Numbered from the stretch's first letter, positions 7,650 to 14,762 are shown. The stretch: 64,000 nucleotides of DNA from Natronobacterium texcoconense (GCF_900104065.1 NZ_FNLC01000001.1:248001-312000), one strand, 5' to 3'. Made by a program: numbers and translations. Notes: generated from the sequence alone by a model not told the origin.

Positions 7650-8936
7650 ATGAGCGACGAATCCGACGATCACCGATTCGCCACCGACAGCGTCCACGCC
7701 GGACAGGAGCCGGATCCGACGACCGGCGCTCGAGCACCACCGCTGTACCAGACGACCTCCTACGAGTTCGAGGATACGGACCATGCGGCCGCCCTCTTCG
7801 GACTCGAGGAGTTCGGCAACATCTACTCGCGGATCATGAACCCGACGAACGCGATGCTCGAGGAGCGCATCGCGACGCTCGAGGGGGGCGTCGGGGCGCT
7901 CGCCACGTCCTCGGGGATGGCGGCGTTCGACCTGGCGACGTTCATTCTTGCCGAGGTCGGTGACAACATCGTCTCGTCGTCGTCGCTGTACGGTGGGACC
8001 TACACCTACCTCACCCACACCGTCGAGAAACGGGGGATCGAGACGAAATTCGTCGACACGCTCGACTACGAGGCCTACGAGGAAGCGATCGACGACGACA
8101 CTGCGTTCGTCCACCTCGAGACGATCGGCAACCCTGCACTCGTGACGCCAGACATCGAACGCATCGCGGACATCGCCCACGAGAACGACGTGCCGCTGTT
8201 CGTCGACAACACCTTTGCCACGCCCTATCTCTGCCGGCCGCTCGAGCACGGCGCCGACCTGGTCTGGAACTCGACGACGAAGTGGATCCACGGCGCGGGG
8301 TCGACCGTCGGCGGGGTCCTCGTCGACGGCGGCTCCTTCCCCTGGGACGAGGGCGACTACCCCGAAATTGCGGAGCCAAACCCCGCCTACCACGGCGTCA
8401 ACTTCTACGAAACGTTCGGCGAGCAGGCGTTTGCCATCGCCGCGCGCACTCGCGGCCTGCGCGACCTGGGTAACCAGCAGGCTCCCTTCGACGCCTGGGT
8501 CACCCTGCAGAAACTCGAGAGTCTCCCCCTCCGAATGGAAAAGCACTCCGAAAACGCGATGGCCGTCGCCGAGTTCCTCGAGGACCACGACGACGTCGCC
8601 TGGGTCAACTACCCCGGTCTCGAGAGCCACGAGACCCACGAGAACGCGAAAGAATACCTCGACGGCGGTTACGGCGGCATGATCACCTTCGGTCTCGAGG
8701 GTGGGTACGACGCCGCCGAAACCGTGTGCAACGAGGTCGAACTTGCGAGCTTGCTGGCGAACGTCGGCGACGCGAAGACGCTGATCATCCATCCCGCGAG
8801 CACGACCCACCAGCAGCTCACCGAGGAGGAGAAACTGGCAAGCGGCGTCTCCGACGACCTCGTCCGGATCTCGGTCGGCATCGAGGACGTCGACGACGTG
8901 ATCGCCGATCTCGATCGAGCGATCTCGCAGGCCTGA
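7650..8936 (+). CDS. O-acetylhomoserine sulfhydrylase-type PLP enzyme (Cys/Met metabolism family)
   Basis: The 428-residue protein is a fold-type I PLP enzyme of the cystathionine gamma-synthase family. The PLP lysine is Lys211 in NSTTKWIHGAG. Other hallmarks are SVHAGQEPDPTTGARAPPLYQTTSY at the N-terminus, SSGMAAFDLA, IYSRIMNPTNAMLEERIA, and the C-terminal IIHPASTTHQQLTEEE block. Length and sequence match O-acetylhomoserine aminocarboxypropyltransferase (MetY-like), which makes homocysteine from O-acetylhomoserine and sulfide. No metX acyltransferase is adjacent. The precise substrate is family-level inference. Confidence 0.9.
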   Translation: MSDESDDHRFATDSVHAGQEPDPTTGARAPPLYQTTSYEFEDTDHAAALFGLEEFGNIYSRIMNPTNAMLEERIATLEGGVGALATSSGMAAFDLATFILAEVGDNIVSSSSLYGGTYTYLTHTVEKRGIETKFVDTLDYEAYEEAIDDDTAFVHLETIGNPALVTPDIERIADIAHENDVPLFVDNTFATPYLCRPLEHGADLVWNSTTKWIHGAGSTVGGVLVDGGSFPWDEGDYPEIAEPNPAYHGVNFYETFGEQAFAIAARTRGLRDLGNQQAPFDAWVTLQKLESLPLRMEKHSENAMAVAEFLEDHDDVAWVNYPGLESHETHENAKEYLDGGYGGMITFGLEGGYDAAETVCNEVELASLLANVGDAKTLIIHPASTTHQQLTEEEKLASGVSDDLVRISVGIEDVDDVIADLDRAISQA

Positions 8937-8982
8937 GCGGGCAAAAGGAGCAGAATCCGGTGATCGGCTCGGATTCCGGCCG

Positions 8983-9165
8983 TTAGTTCGCCGTCTCGTT
9001 TTCGCGACCTCGCTTTTCGTTCGAATCGTTCGTATCGTTCGTCCCGTCCGTTACCGAACGTTTACTCGAGCGCGTCCCGATCGGCAATCCGGAACCGACT
9101 CGCTCGTCGGTTCCGAGGAGGCGGGCGAAGCGGCGACGGTCGGCGGCATCTCTGTCGAGAGTCAT
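8983..9165 (-). CDS. Possible 60-residue polar protein (doubtful)
   Basis: A short frame (MTLDRDAADRRRFARLL and on) lies on the minus strand in the 403-bp gap between the sulfhydrylase gene and the DUF5813 gene. It ends in a Thr/Asn/Asp/Glu-rich tail encoded by a degenerate GTTCGNATC repeat. I see no known domain and no strong promoter. It could equally be non-coding; no other gene is visible in this gap. Confidence 0.25.
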   Translation of the reverse strand: MTLDRDAADRRRFARLLGTDERVGSGLPIGTRSSKRSVTDGTNDTNDSNEKRGRENETAN

Positions 9166-9339
9166 GCCGACGAGAAACGTCGATATCGATTGTAGTTATG
9201 CGGGGCGTTTGCACTGGAAACGGGTGGCTTCGTTCGTGAAACGATCCCGTTCCTTGCTTGCGATTTCGCCCTGTAACGGTTCGATCGCCGAGAAGAAACA
9301 GCGTAACACCCTTTTCGGTCACGCCCGTCGATTACACCG

Positions 9340-9864
9340 ATGACCGAACTTCCGGACGCCGCCGAACGCGAACTCGAATCCCACGACGCCTTCGCGCCGA
9401 CCGACGACGGCGAGTACGAACTCGAGACGACGGTCTTCGACGCCACCGTAACCGCCGACGACGCCGAGGGGAAACGCGACGGGGAGTTCACCGTCACCGT
9501 CTCCCTCCCGACGCTCGACGCCGCCGTCGAGGGCGAAACCGTCGCACCAGTCGTCGAAGACGGCTGGTTCGAGACGCTCGAGCGACGACTCGGGGACGTC
9601 TTTTCAGTCGCACACACGAGCACGCACGATGAACCGGTCGTCGAACGCGACTCGAGCGAGGTGACCGTCCGACTCGAGTACGTCGCCTGGGACGCCGCCG
9701 AGGGGGTCGAGGACGCTAAGACGCTCGTCGAGTACGTCGAGGGAACCTACGCCCAAGGGATCATCCCCGGCTACGACTACCGCGGTCCGGCGGCGACGCT
9801 GCTCGCGAACGCCCAGCAGAACGCACAGAACGCGACGGAGGAAGGCGGCGGGATGCCGATGTAA
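9340..9864 (+). CDS. DUF5813 family protein
   Basis: A 174-residue acidic protein with the pattern of the haloarchaeal DUF5813 family: a short N-terminal helix (LPDAAERELESHDAF), alternating beta strands (YELETTVFDATV, EFTVTVSLPTLDA), VTVRLEYVAWDA, and a C-terminal VEYVEGTYAQGIIPGYDYRGPAATLL followed by an Asn/Gln-rich tail. There are no membrane segments or catalytic motifs. CCCTTTTC lies about 28 nt upstream of the ATG. Function is unknown. Confidence 0.82.
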   Translation: MTELPDAAERELESHDAFAPTDDGEYELETTVFDATVTADDAEGKRDGEFTVTVSLPTLDAAVEGETVAPVVEDGWFETLERRLGDVFSVAHTSTHDEPVVERDSSEVTVRLEYVAWDAAEGVEDAKTLVEYVEGTYAQGIIPGYDYRGPAATLLANAQQNAQNATEEGGGMPM

Positions 9865-9886
9865 ACTGCTCTTTACAGAACTTCAT

Positions 9887-10158
9887 TTACCGGCCGGGAG
9901 TGCGACTCAAGCCCTGCGAGAGTCGTACGACTCGGGGGAGGGCAGGCCGCTACACCGGAAGTGCCGCAAGCGACTATCAGGAGCGAGCGGGCCGACGACT
10001 GATGTGAGGTGCGCGGCGCTACGCGCCGCGATTAGGCGAACGGCGGAGCCGTGAGCCGAGCGACGGTAGGAGTGACCGAACGGAAGGAGGAGTGCTTTTC
10101 ATCGAAGTTTTGCCGAGTGCGGTCGCTTCGCGACCGCACGCAGAGCAAAAGTTCGTTT
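9887..10158. repeat. Intergenic hairpin repeat, copy A
   Basis: The gap between two convergent genes is filled by structured sequence: a 14-bp palindrome GAGTCGTACGACTC (9920-9933), an 8-bp stem 10012-10019 with 10023-10030, the GGCGAACGGCGGAGCCGTGA segment (10034-10053) also found inside gpmI, and a 10-bp perfect stem 10117-10126 with 10130-10139. The last hairpin is enclosed by GAAGTTTTGC (10104-10113) and GCAAAAGTTCG (10145-10155), which form an imperfect outer stem. No ORF is present. It looks like a non-autonomous mobile or structural repeat; a related copy lies at 11976-12160. Confidence 0.7.
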
Positions 10159-10389
10159 CTAGTCCATCGCGATGTACGTCTGCGTCCCTTCGACGCCGTC
10201 GATTTCCTGGACTCGAGTCGCCGCGATTTCTTTTACCTCCGCAGGCGCGTCGACGTTCGTCTTCGCGATGATGTCGACGTCACCCGCGACGATGTAGGCC
10301 GACTGGACGCCCTCGATCGCTTTGATCTCGTTTCGAAGCCGGTCCGCCTCTCCCGTGTTCGCTTTGATCATGACGAATGCTGTGACCAT
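10159..10389 (-). CDS. Stand-alone Lrp/AsnC ligand-binding (RAM) domain protein
   Basis: The 76-residue protein is a bare RAM domain (beta-alpha-beta-beta-alpha-beta) without the usual helix-turn-helix: MVTAFVMIKAN, a helix, VQSAYIVAGDVDIIAKT, a helix, and TYIAMD at the end. Such single-domain forms bind amino acids or related effectors and oligomerise, but cannot bind DNA by themselves. Its start codon overlaps the trkA stop by one base (TGATG), so the two are translationally coupled and the protein probably acts with TrkA. A paralogue lies on the other side of trkA. Confidence 0.88.
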   Translation of the reverse strand: MVTAFVMIKANTGEADRLRNEIKAIEGVQSAYIVAGDVDIIAKTNVDAPAEVKEIAATRVQEIDGVEGTQTYIAMD

Positions 10390-11108
10390 CAGTTGACACC
10401 TCCGGAGCCGGAACTCGAGCCCGTTCCCGCGTTCACGGCTGCACGCGCTTCCGATTCACCGACGAGCAGCTGTCGAATCTCACTCAGGACCGCGAAGTCG
10501 GCGAGGACGACCAGTCGATCGCCGACCTCGAGCGATTCGTCTTCGCCGGGCAACTCGAGTTCGCCGTCGCGTTTGCCAAAGGCGAGGACGGTCGAGTCGG
10601 CGGGCAGTTCGAGTTCGGGGATCGTGTAGCCGTTGACGGGTGCGTCGTCGGTGATCGTCAGTTCGACGATCTGTAGCTGCTGTTCGACGTCCGCGATCGC
10701 ACGGATGGTTCCGCCGAGGAGGGCGTTTTTCGCGCCGATCGCGCCGAGCCGTTCGGGGTAGATCAGTTCGTCGACCTCGTCGGCGTACTTCCGGTAGATC
10801 TCCTCGCGGTAGGCTTCGTCGATCCGCAGTATGGTCCGGCAGCCGTAGTGTTTCGCGATCATACACGCTGTGAAGTTGGCGTTTAGATCGGCCGTTAGCG
10901 CACCCAGCGCGTCCGCGTTCGTGATGTCGGCCTCCTCGAGGGTTTTCTCGCGAGAGCCGTCGCCGTCGACGACGGTGAACCCCTCGTTCCGGGCCCGTCG
11001 GACCCGCGGCTCGTCCCGTTCGATGAGTGTTACGTCGTGGCCCTCGTCGCGCAGGACGCGTGCCGTACGCAGTCCGACCCGACCGGCGCCGATAATCACG
11101 AACCGCAT
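10389..11108 (-). CDS. trkA: TrkA-type potassium uptake regulator (RCK N and C domains)
   Basis: The 239-residue cytosolic protein has an N-terminal Rossmann RCK domain beginning with the dinucleotide-binding motif VIIGAGRVGLRTARVL (residues 3-18) and an acidic strand end VTLIERDE, followed by a C-terminal RCK_C domain (about 140-220, TIPELELPADSTVLAFGKRDGEL). TrkA gates the membrane K+ channel TrkH, which is not in the window. The ATG at 11108 is preferred to 11135 because CAATAAGC (GCTTATTG on the coding strand) lies 23-30 nt upstream. K+ uptake matters for salt-in osmoadaptation. It forms an operon with the RAM protein downstream. Confidence 0.9.
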   Translation of the reverse strand: MRFVIIGAGRVGLRTARVLRDEGHDVTLIERDEPRVRRARNEGFTVVDGDGSREKTLEEADITNADALGALTADLNANFTACMIAKHYGCRTILRIDEAYREEIYRKYADEVDELIYPERLGAIGAKNALLGGTIRAIADVEQQLQIVELTITDDAPVNGYTIPELELPADSTVLAFGKRDGELELPGEDESLEVGDRLVVLADFAVLSEIRQLLVGESEARAAVNAGTGSSSGSGGVN

Positions 11109-11130
11109 GCACAGGGGTACGCTCGCCCCC

Positions 11131-11138
11131 GTCAATAA
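11131..11138 (-). promoter_or_regulatory. Probable TATA element of trkA
   Basis: The coding-strand sequence GCTTATTG lies 23-30 nt upstream of the trkA ATG at 11108. The 103-bp divergent spacer also holds CTTTAG near 11181-11186, about 26-31 nt before the plus-strand RAM gene, so the two transcription units have back-to-back leaderless promoters. Confidence 0.45.
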
Positions 11139-11211
11139 GCTTGCCCCGTTTTACCATACACCATGCCAACGGGCAAAGGCTTTAGTCGTGTGATGGAGTA
11201 CCACACTCCCG

Positions 11212-11442
11212 ATGGTCCACGCGTTCATCATGGTGAAGACGGCCGCCGGGAAGTCGGAAGGGCTGCTCGCCGACATCAGAGGCCTCGAGGACGTCGAGGA
11301 AGCCCACATCGTCGCGGGCAACTACGACATCATCGCCGAGGTGGAAGCCGAGGAGGTCTACGACATTCTGAAAGTCGTCTCGACGAATCTCCAGGGGCTC
11401 ACAGGTGTCACCGACACGAAGACGTATATCGCGATGGATTAA
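11212..11442 (+). CDS. Stand-alone Lrp/AsnC ligand-binding (RAM) domain protein, second copy
   Basis: The 76-residue protein is the same length as the RAM protein at 10159-10389 and shares its architecture and ends: MVHAFIMVKT at the start, EEAHIVAGNYDIIAEVE in the middle and TKTYIAMD at the C-terminus. It has no HTH domain. It is transcribed divergently from trkA across a 103-bp spacer. The two paralogues bracket trkA, which suggests a shared effector-sensing role in K+ transport control; that is inference from context. Confidence 0.87.
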   Translation: MVHAFIMVKTAAGKSEGLLADIRGLEDVEEAHIVAGNYDIIAEVEAEEVYDILKVVSTNLQGLTGVTDTKTYIAMD

Positions 11443-11540
11443 GTTTTGACGTTCTTAGTGAACGACCGTTACAGCTCGATGATTTCTGAAGGTAGTTGAA
11501 TCAAAAACCTATATCTGCCACGTACGTAGATGCATTTAGA

Positions 11541-11858
11541 ATGCAATTCTGCGACGAGTGTGGTTCGCTGATGCACACGGAGGGCGATACGTGGGTGTGT
11601 CGCTCCTGTGAGAACGAGGAACCACGGGAATCGCAAGCGGAAGCGGCGATGGCGACCCGGGAGGGGCAGCGGGACGACGGGGCACCTGCCGTAGCCGACG
11701 CGACTCAGGGCTCCACCGAGACGATGCAGGAGCCCTGTCCAGCGGACGACTGCGACAGCGACCGGGCCTACTACGAGATGATGCCGAAGCCGGGCGGTTC
11801 CTACGAGGTTCGGCTGTTAACCTGCGTCGAGTGTGGCCACAAGTGGCGCGAGACCTGA
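11541..11858 (+). CDS. TFS/RpoM-like two-zinc-ribbon protein lacking the catalytic acidic pair
   Basis: The 105-residue protein has an N-terminal zinc ribbon (Cys4, Cys7, Cys20, Cys23), a polar linker, and a C-terminal ribbon of the RPA12/RPB9/TFIIS type ending LLTCVECGHKWRET. Archaeal TFS cleaves backtracked RNA through an Asp-Glu dipeptide in the RSADEP loop. Here that loop reads DRAYYEMMPKPGGSYEVR, with no DE pair, so transcript cleavage is unlikely and a regulatory or inhibitory role is possible. The ATG at 11541 is preferred because CCTATAT lies about 27 nt upstream; an in-frame ATG at 11496 is less likely. Confidence 0.8.
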   Translation: MQFCDECGSLMHTEGDTWVCRSCENEEPRESQAEAAMATREGQRDDGAPAVADATQGSTETMQEPCPADDCDSDRAYYEMMPKPGGSYEVRLLTCVECGHKWRET

Positions 11859-11975
11859 CGGCGCATCTCGCGAATCCCTACCCCTTAAATACGCACAGAC
11901 TCCCCTCCTCATTCCGTTCAGAAATGAACGCCGATAGGCAACTGCTGTCTGCTGGTTCTGCTCTAAACTGAAGAC

Positions 11976-12160
11976 GAATAGAACGAACTTTTTCCGCTCG
12001 AGTTCGCCTTCGGCGAACCACTCTCTGCTCAGGGATGCAAACCCCCCGTCCGCACGACTCGCGGGCACGACGGTCCCGCGCTGGCGCAAAAACGTCGATG
12101 AAAAAGCCGCTCACTCGGGTCGCTCGCTTGCGGTGAGCGAACGGTGCCCCGAATGGACAC
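11976..12160. repeat. Intergenic hairpin repeat, copy B (inverted)
   Basis: The 368-bp gap 11859-12226 holds no convincing gene. Read on the minus strand, it repeats the core of copy A: GGCTTTTTCATCGACGTTTTTGC (12086-12108), a variable structured middle, a 7-bp hairpin GTTCGCC-TTC-GGCGAAC (12002-12018), and a closing AAAAAGTTCGTT (11982-11993). Copy A has CTTTTCATCGAAGTTTTGCC and GCAAAAGTTCGTTT in the same order. The opposite orientation and the different internal hairpins suggest an old, diverging dispersed repeat family. Confidence 0.6.
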
Positions 12161-12226
12161 GACGCCGTGTTGTTCTGTGGATCTAAAGCCCTACTCTTCA
12201 TAAAAGAGCCGTGAGTGAATTCCGCC

Positions 12227-12643
12227 ATGACCTGTCCGTTCTGCGCCATCGTCGCGGAAGAGGAGGAGGCCGAGGTTCTCGACGAGACTGCCAAAACGCT
12301 GGCCTTTGCACCCCTCGAGCCAGTCTCCGAAGGACACCTGCTGGTAATTCCGAAAGCCCACCACGAGAACCTGTTCGACATTCCTGATTCGACGTTTCGG
12401 ACGGTCGTTACGCACGCGAAGACGATCGCCGAACGGCTTCGGGACGACGAGTTCGACGGCGTGAACGTTCTCCACGCCAGCGGGGAGGCGGCCCAGCAGT
12501 CGGTTCCACACTTCCATCTGCACGTCGCGCCACGTCGTTCCACCGACGGGTTGGACCTGTGGCCGGACAGTGGCTACGAAGCGTCGGATTCCGATGGGAG
12601 CTACGAGGCCGTAAAAGCAGCACTCGAGGGAAACTCGCAGTAG
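12227..12643 (+). CDS. HIT family nucleotide hydrolase/transferase
   Basis: A 138-residue histidine-triad protein with the catalytic motif HFHLHVAPR (His95, His97, His99). It begins MTCPFC, giving a CxxC pair (Cys3, Cys6) that in many HIT proteins binds zinc with downstream His residues. HIT enzymes hydrolyse adenosine phosphoramidates or dinucleoside polyphosphates. The ATG at 12227 is preferred over GTG 12215 because TTCATAAAAG lies about 25-30 nt upstream. A second HIT gene lies at 26939-27478 and shares little beyond the motif. Confidence 0.9.
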   Translation: MTCPFCAIVAEEEEAEVLDETAKTLAFAPLEPVSEGHLLVIPKAHHENLFDIPDSTFRTVVTHAKTIAERLRDDEFDGVNVLHASGEAAQQSVPHFHLHVAPRRSTDGLDLWPDSGYEASDSDGSYEAVKAALEGNSQ

Positions 12644-12649
12644 TTTACA

Positions 12650-12917
12650 CAGTAACAGCGCGAAAGCCCACGATTTACTCGTGGGATGAAGCGCGTAAGA
12701 TTTAATCAGGCCTCGTACAATACTACCACGTGCCGAGGTCGAGGTAAGGATACGCACCCATACGGGGTAGATGAAGCCCGCTATCTCGACCGGGGGTCGT
12801 ACTGACCCGACCCAGAACGCAAGTCGTTCGAGGACTCGAACGGACTTGCGAACCTCCCCAACTTGTGGGACCCCCGTCCGTGACGGGAACCCCACGACTT
12901 CAGTCGTGGGAGGAGGT
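12650..12917. mobile_element. tnpB-less IS200/IS605-type remnant (MITE-like)
   Basis: The whole gap between the HIT stop and the tmk stop has the look of an IS200/IS605 element that lost its genes. The left end holds a subterminal hairpin CCCACGA-TTTAC-TCGTGGG (12667-12685) inside an outer GCGC pair. The right end closes with CCCACGACT-TC-AGTCGTGGG (12891-12910) followed by AGGAGGTCA. I recognise this right end from haloarchaeal IS1341-type tnpB elements. Only about 110 bp lie between the left hairpin and the structured right part, so no transposase or TnpB is encoded. The right boundary falls at or in the tmk stop codon. Confidence 0.72.
12794..12916 (+). ncRNA. Candidate omega-RNA (TnpB guide scaffold) relic
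   Basis: This stretch folds into nested perfect helices: GGGTC/GACCC (12794-12798 with 12804-12808), a long helix of 8 bp (12818-12825 with 12843-12850) stacked on 7 bp (12826-12832 with 12835-12841) with one bulged G, then CCCGTC/GACGGG (12873-12878 with 12882-12887) and the terminal 9-bp hairpin (12891-12899 with 12902-12910). In IS200/IS605 elements the right end encodes the TnpB guide RNA, whose guide part is read from the flank; here that flank is the 3' end of tmk. Expression is not shown by sequence alone. Confidence 0.45.
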
Positions 12918-13516
12918 CAGTTTCCGGTTACGCCGGCCAGCACGTCTTCGACTTCCTCGAGCACTGCATCCGGTTCCTGCGTCGCGTCGATCCGAACGAA
13001 CCGATTCTGGTGACGCTCGAGCAGTCGTTCGTAGTTCTCGTGAACCTGCTCGAGGTACTCTACCCGTTCGAATTTGTTCGTCGCGCCCGCGCGTTCCGCG
13101 GCGGTCTCGGGGTCGACGTCAAGATAGATCGTCAGGTCGGGTTCGATCGTGAACGGTTCGTGGACGGCGACGACGTACTCGAGGGGATCGGGGACTTCGA
13201 GTCGGTCGTACGCTGCGAGGGTGGCACCCTGGTAGGCGAATCGGGAGTCGGAGTAGCGATCCGAGATCACGAGGTCGCCGCGCTCGAGGGCGGGTTCGAT
13301 CGTTCGGGTGAGGTGGTCGGCGTGGTCGGCGGTGTACAGGAAGAGTTCGGCCAGCGAGTCGGCGTCGTCGTCCTCGATCGAGCGGTAGACGGCGTCACCG
13401 TACCAGGAGTCGTTCGTCGGTTCGCGGGTAAAGACCGCGTCGGGGTAGCGATCCTGGAGTGCCTCCCAGACCGTCGTCTTGCCGCTGCCGTCCAGTCCCT
13501 CGAGCGTGACGAGCAT
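12917..13516 (-). CDS. tmk: Thymidylate kinase
   Basis: The 199-residue enzyme phosphorylates dTMP to dTDP with ATP. It has the P-loop GLDGSGKTT (residues 7-15), the TREPTND motif (DR-E type), the [14 protein letters not shown] block that contacts the nucleotide, and a lid region with Arg residues near TAAERAG. The length is normal. An AT-rich TATA box (AAATATAAG, 13536-13544 on the plus strand) supports the ATG at 13516. It is transcribed divergently from the NDUFA9-like gene. Its stop codon abuts the IS200/IS605-like remnant, which may have replaced the original last codons. Confidence 0.94.
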   Translation of the reverse strand: MLVTLEGLDGSGKTTVWEALQDRYPDAVFTREPTNDSWYGDAVYRSIEDDDADSLAELFLYTADHADHLTRTIEPALERGDLVISDRYSDSRFAYQGATLAAYDRLEVPDPLEYVVAVHEPFTIEPDLTIYLDVDPETAAERAGATNKFERVEYLEQVHENYERLLERHQNRFVRIDATQEPDAVLEEVEDVLAGVTGN

Positions 13517-13535
13517 GGTCGCACGTGGTAGAGAG

Positions 13536-13544
13536 AAATATAAG
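13536..13544 (-). promoter_or_regulatory. TATA box of tmk
   Basis: On the coding strand this reads CTTATATTT, 20-28 nt upstream of the tmk ATG, consistent with a leaderless or very short-leader transcript. Confidence 0.6.
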
Positions 13545-13587
13545 GTCCATTCGTTTCGGCGGCGAACCTACCAGCGTAGCCGATCAG

Positions 13588-13595
13588 TTATTTAT
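13588..13595 (+). promoter_or_regulatory. TATA box of the NDUFA9-like gene
   Basis: TTATTTAT lies 24-31 nt upstream of the ATG at 13619 and supports that start over the in-frame ATG at 13604. Confidence 0.6.
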
Positions 13596-13618
13596 CGGTT
13601 CGCGTGTATATTCCGACT

Positions 13619-14536
13619 ATGAAGGTCCTCGTCGCTGGCGGCACCGGTTTCATCGGCACGAATCTCTGCACCGAACTCGTCGAACGAGGCCACGAGGTGA
13701 CGGCGCTGTCCCGGAACCCTGACCGGGGGTCGCTCCCCGAGGACGTCGACCTCGCGATGGGAGACGCGACCGCCTACGAGTCGATCGAGAGCGCAGTCGC
13801 GGGGCAGGACGCGGTCGTCAATCTGGTCTCGCTGTCGCCGCTGTATCAGCCGAAGGGGAATCTGGACCACGAGACCGTCCACCTCGGCGGCACGGAAAAC
13901 CTGGTTCGGGCGGCCGAAACCCACGACGTCGACCGGTTCCTCCAGATGAGCGGCCTCGACGCCGATCCGAACGGAGATACGGCGTTTCTCCGCGCGAAGG
14001 GTCACGCCGAAGACGTCGTCCGGGACTCGAGTCTCGAGTGGACGATCTTCCGCCCGTCGGTCGTGTTCGGCGACGGCGGCGAGTTCGTCGGGTTCACGAA
14101 GAAGTTGACGACGCCGTACGTCACGGGGCTTCCCGGTGGCGGCGAGACCCGGTTCCAGCCGATCTGGGTTGGCGACCTCGTTCCGCTGCTTGCGGATGCC
14201 GTAGCGGACGACGACCACGCTGGCGAGATCTACGAGGTCGCCGGTCCGCAGGTCCTGACGCTCGCGGACGTGACGGAACTGGCGTACGAGGCCGACGGAA
14301 AGTCGGTGTCCGTGTTGCCCGTTCCGATGGCGCTTGCGAAACTCGGTCTCACCGTGGCAGAGCCGCTCCCGTTCGTCCCGTTCGGCCCCGATCAGGCACG
14401 ATCGCTGAAGATTGACAACACTGTTTCCGACAACGACGTCACCGCGTTCGGCGTCGATCCCGACGAACTGACGACGCTGCAGACGTATCTCGAGTCCGAC
14501 GGTCGTGCGTTCGAGTCGCCACGAGAGCCGACGTGA
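13619..14536 (+). CDS. Complex I NDUFA9-like NAD(P)-binding epimerase-family protein
   Basis: The 305-residue protein is an atypical short-chain dehydrogenase (NAD-dependent epimerase superfamily). The dinucleotide-binding motif VAGGTGFIGTNLCTEL is at residues 5-20, and strand ends such as VTALSRNPDRG suggest NADP preference. The middle part (RFLQMSGLDADP, WTIFRPSVVFGDGGEFVGF) matches the NDUFA9-subunit-like group. Haloarchaeal members are usually annotated as such, but they are not proven respiratory subunits; quinone or lipid-related reduction are alternatives. No nuo genes are nearby. Confidence 0.85.
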   Translation: MKVLVAGGTGFIGTNLCTELVERGHEVTALSRNPDRGSLPEDVDLAMGDATAYESIESAVAGQDAVVNLVSLSPLYQPKGNLDHETVHLGGTENLVRAAETHDVDRFLQMSGLDADPNGDTAFLRAKGHAEDVVRDSSLEWTIFRPSVVFGDGGEFVGFTKKLTTPYVTGLPGGGETRFQPIWVGDLVPLLADAVADDDHAGEIYEVAGPQVLTLADVTELAYEADGKSVSVLPVPMALAKLGLTVAEPLPFVPFGPDQARSLKIDNTVSDNDVTAFGVDPDELTTLQTYLESDGRAFESPREPT

Positions 14537-14616
14537 CTGCCTGTCGCACAGTATCCCGTGACTCGTTCCCGTGCCACAACTGTTAATATAAAGAACATGA
14601 CTGCCGCTAGTCAGAC

Positions 14617-14630
14617 GTTTCTTTTTCCTT
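14617..14630 (+). terminator. T-rich termination signal
   Basis: GTTTCTTTTTCCTT lies about 80 bp after the stop of the NDUFA9-like gene. It is an archaeal-style oligo-T terminator candidate ahead of the cetZ promoter. Confidence 0.4.
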
Positions 14631-14710
14631 GACTATCTCCTTCGAAAAACCGTCCCTTCTATCGATTTTTTATGCTCGTGAATTTTCTCATAAAGGGCAC
14701 CATCAAAAGA

Positions 14711-14717
14711 CTTATGT
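14711..14717 (+). promoter_or_regulatory. Probable TATA box of cetZ
   Basis: CTTATGT lies about 46-52 nt before the cetZ ATG, which would leave a leader of roughly 20 nt, unlike most genes here. GGAG at 14746-14749 may act as a ribosome-binding sequence in that leader. Confidence 0.4.
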
Positions 14718-14762
14718 CCCTGATTACTCTGTTACCTATTCAACGGAGCCCCCTGACAAACA

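Noticed and set aside
9887-10158. A known structured RNA (RNase P or SRP RNA)
   Set aside because: None of the conserved cores of these RNAs is present, and the sequence matches the dispersed hairpin repeat instead.
11817-12089. 90-codon minus-strand frame in the gap before the HIT gene
   Set aside because: It overlaps the TFS-like gene and the hairpin repeat; composition reflects the repeat rather than a protein.
12650-12917. Complete IS200/IS605 element or TnpB gene
   Set aside because: No ORF of more than trivial length lies between the end-like hairpins.
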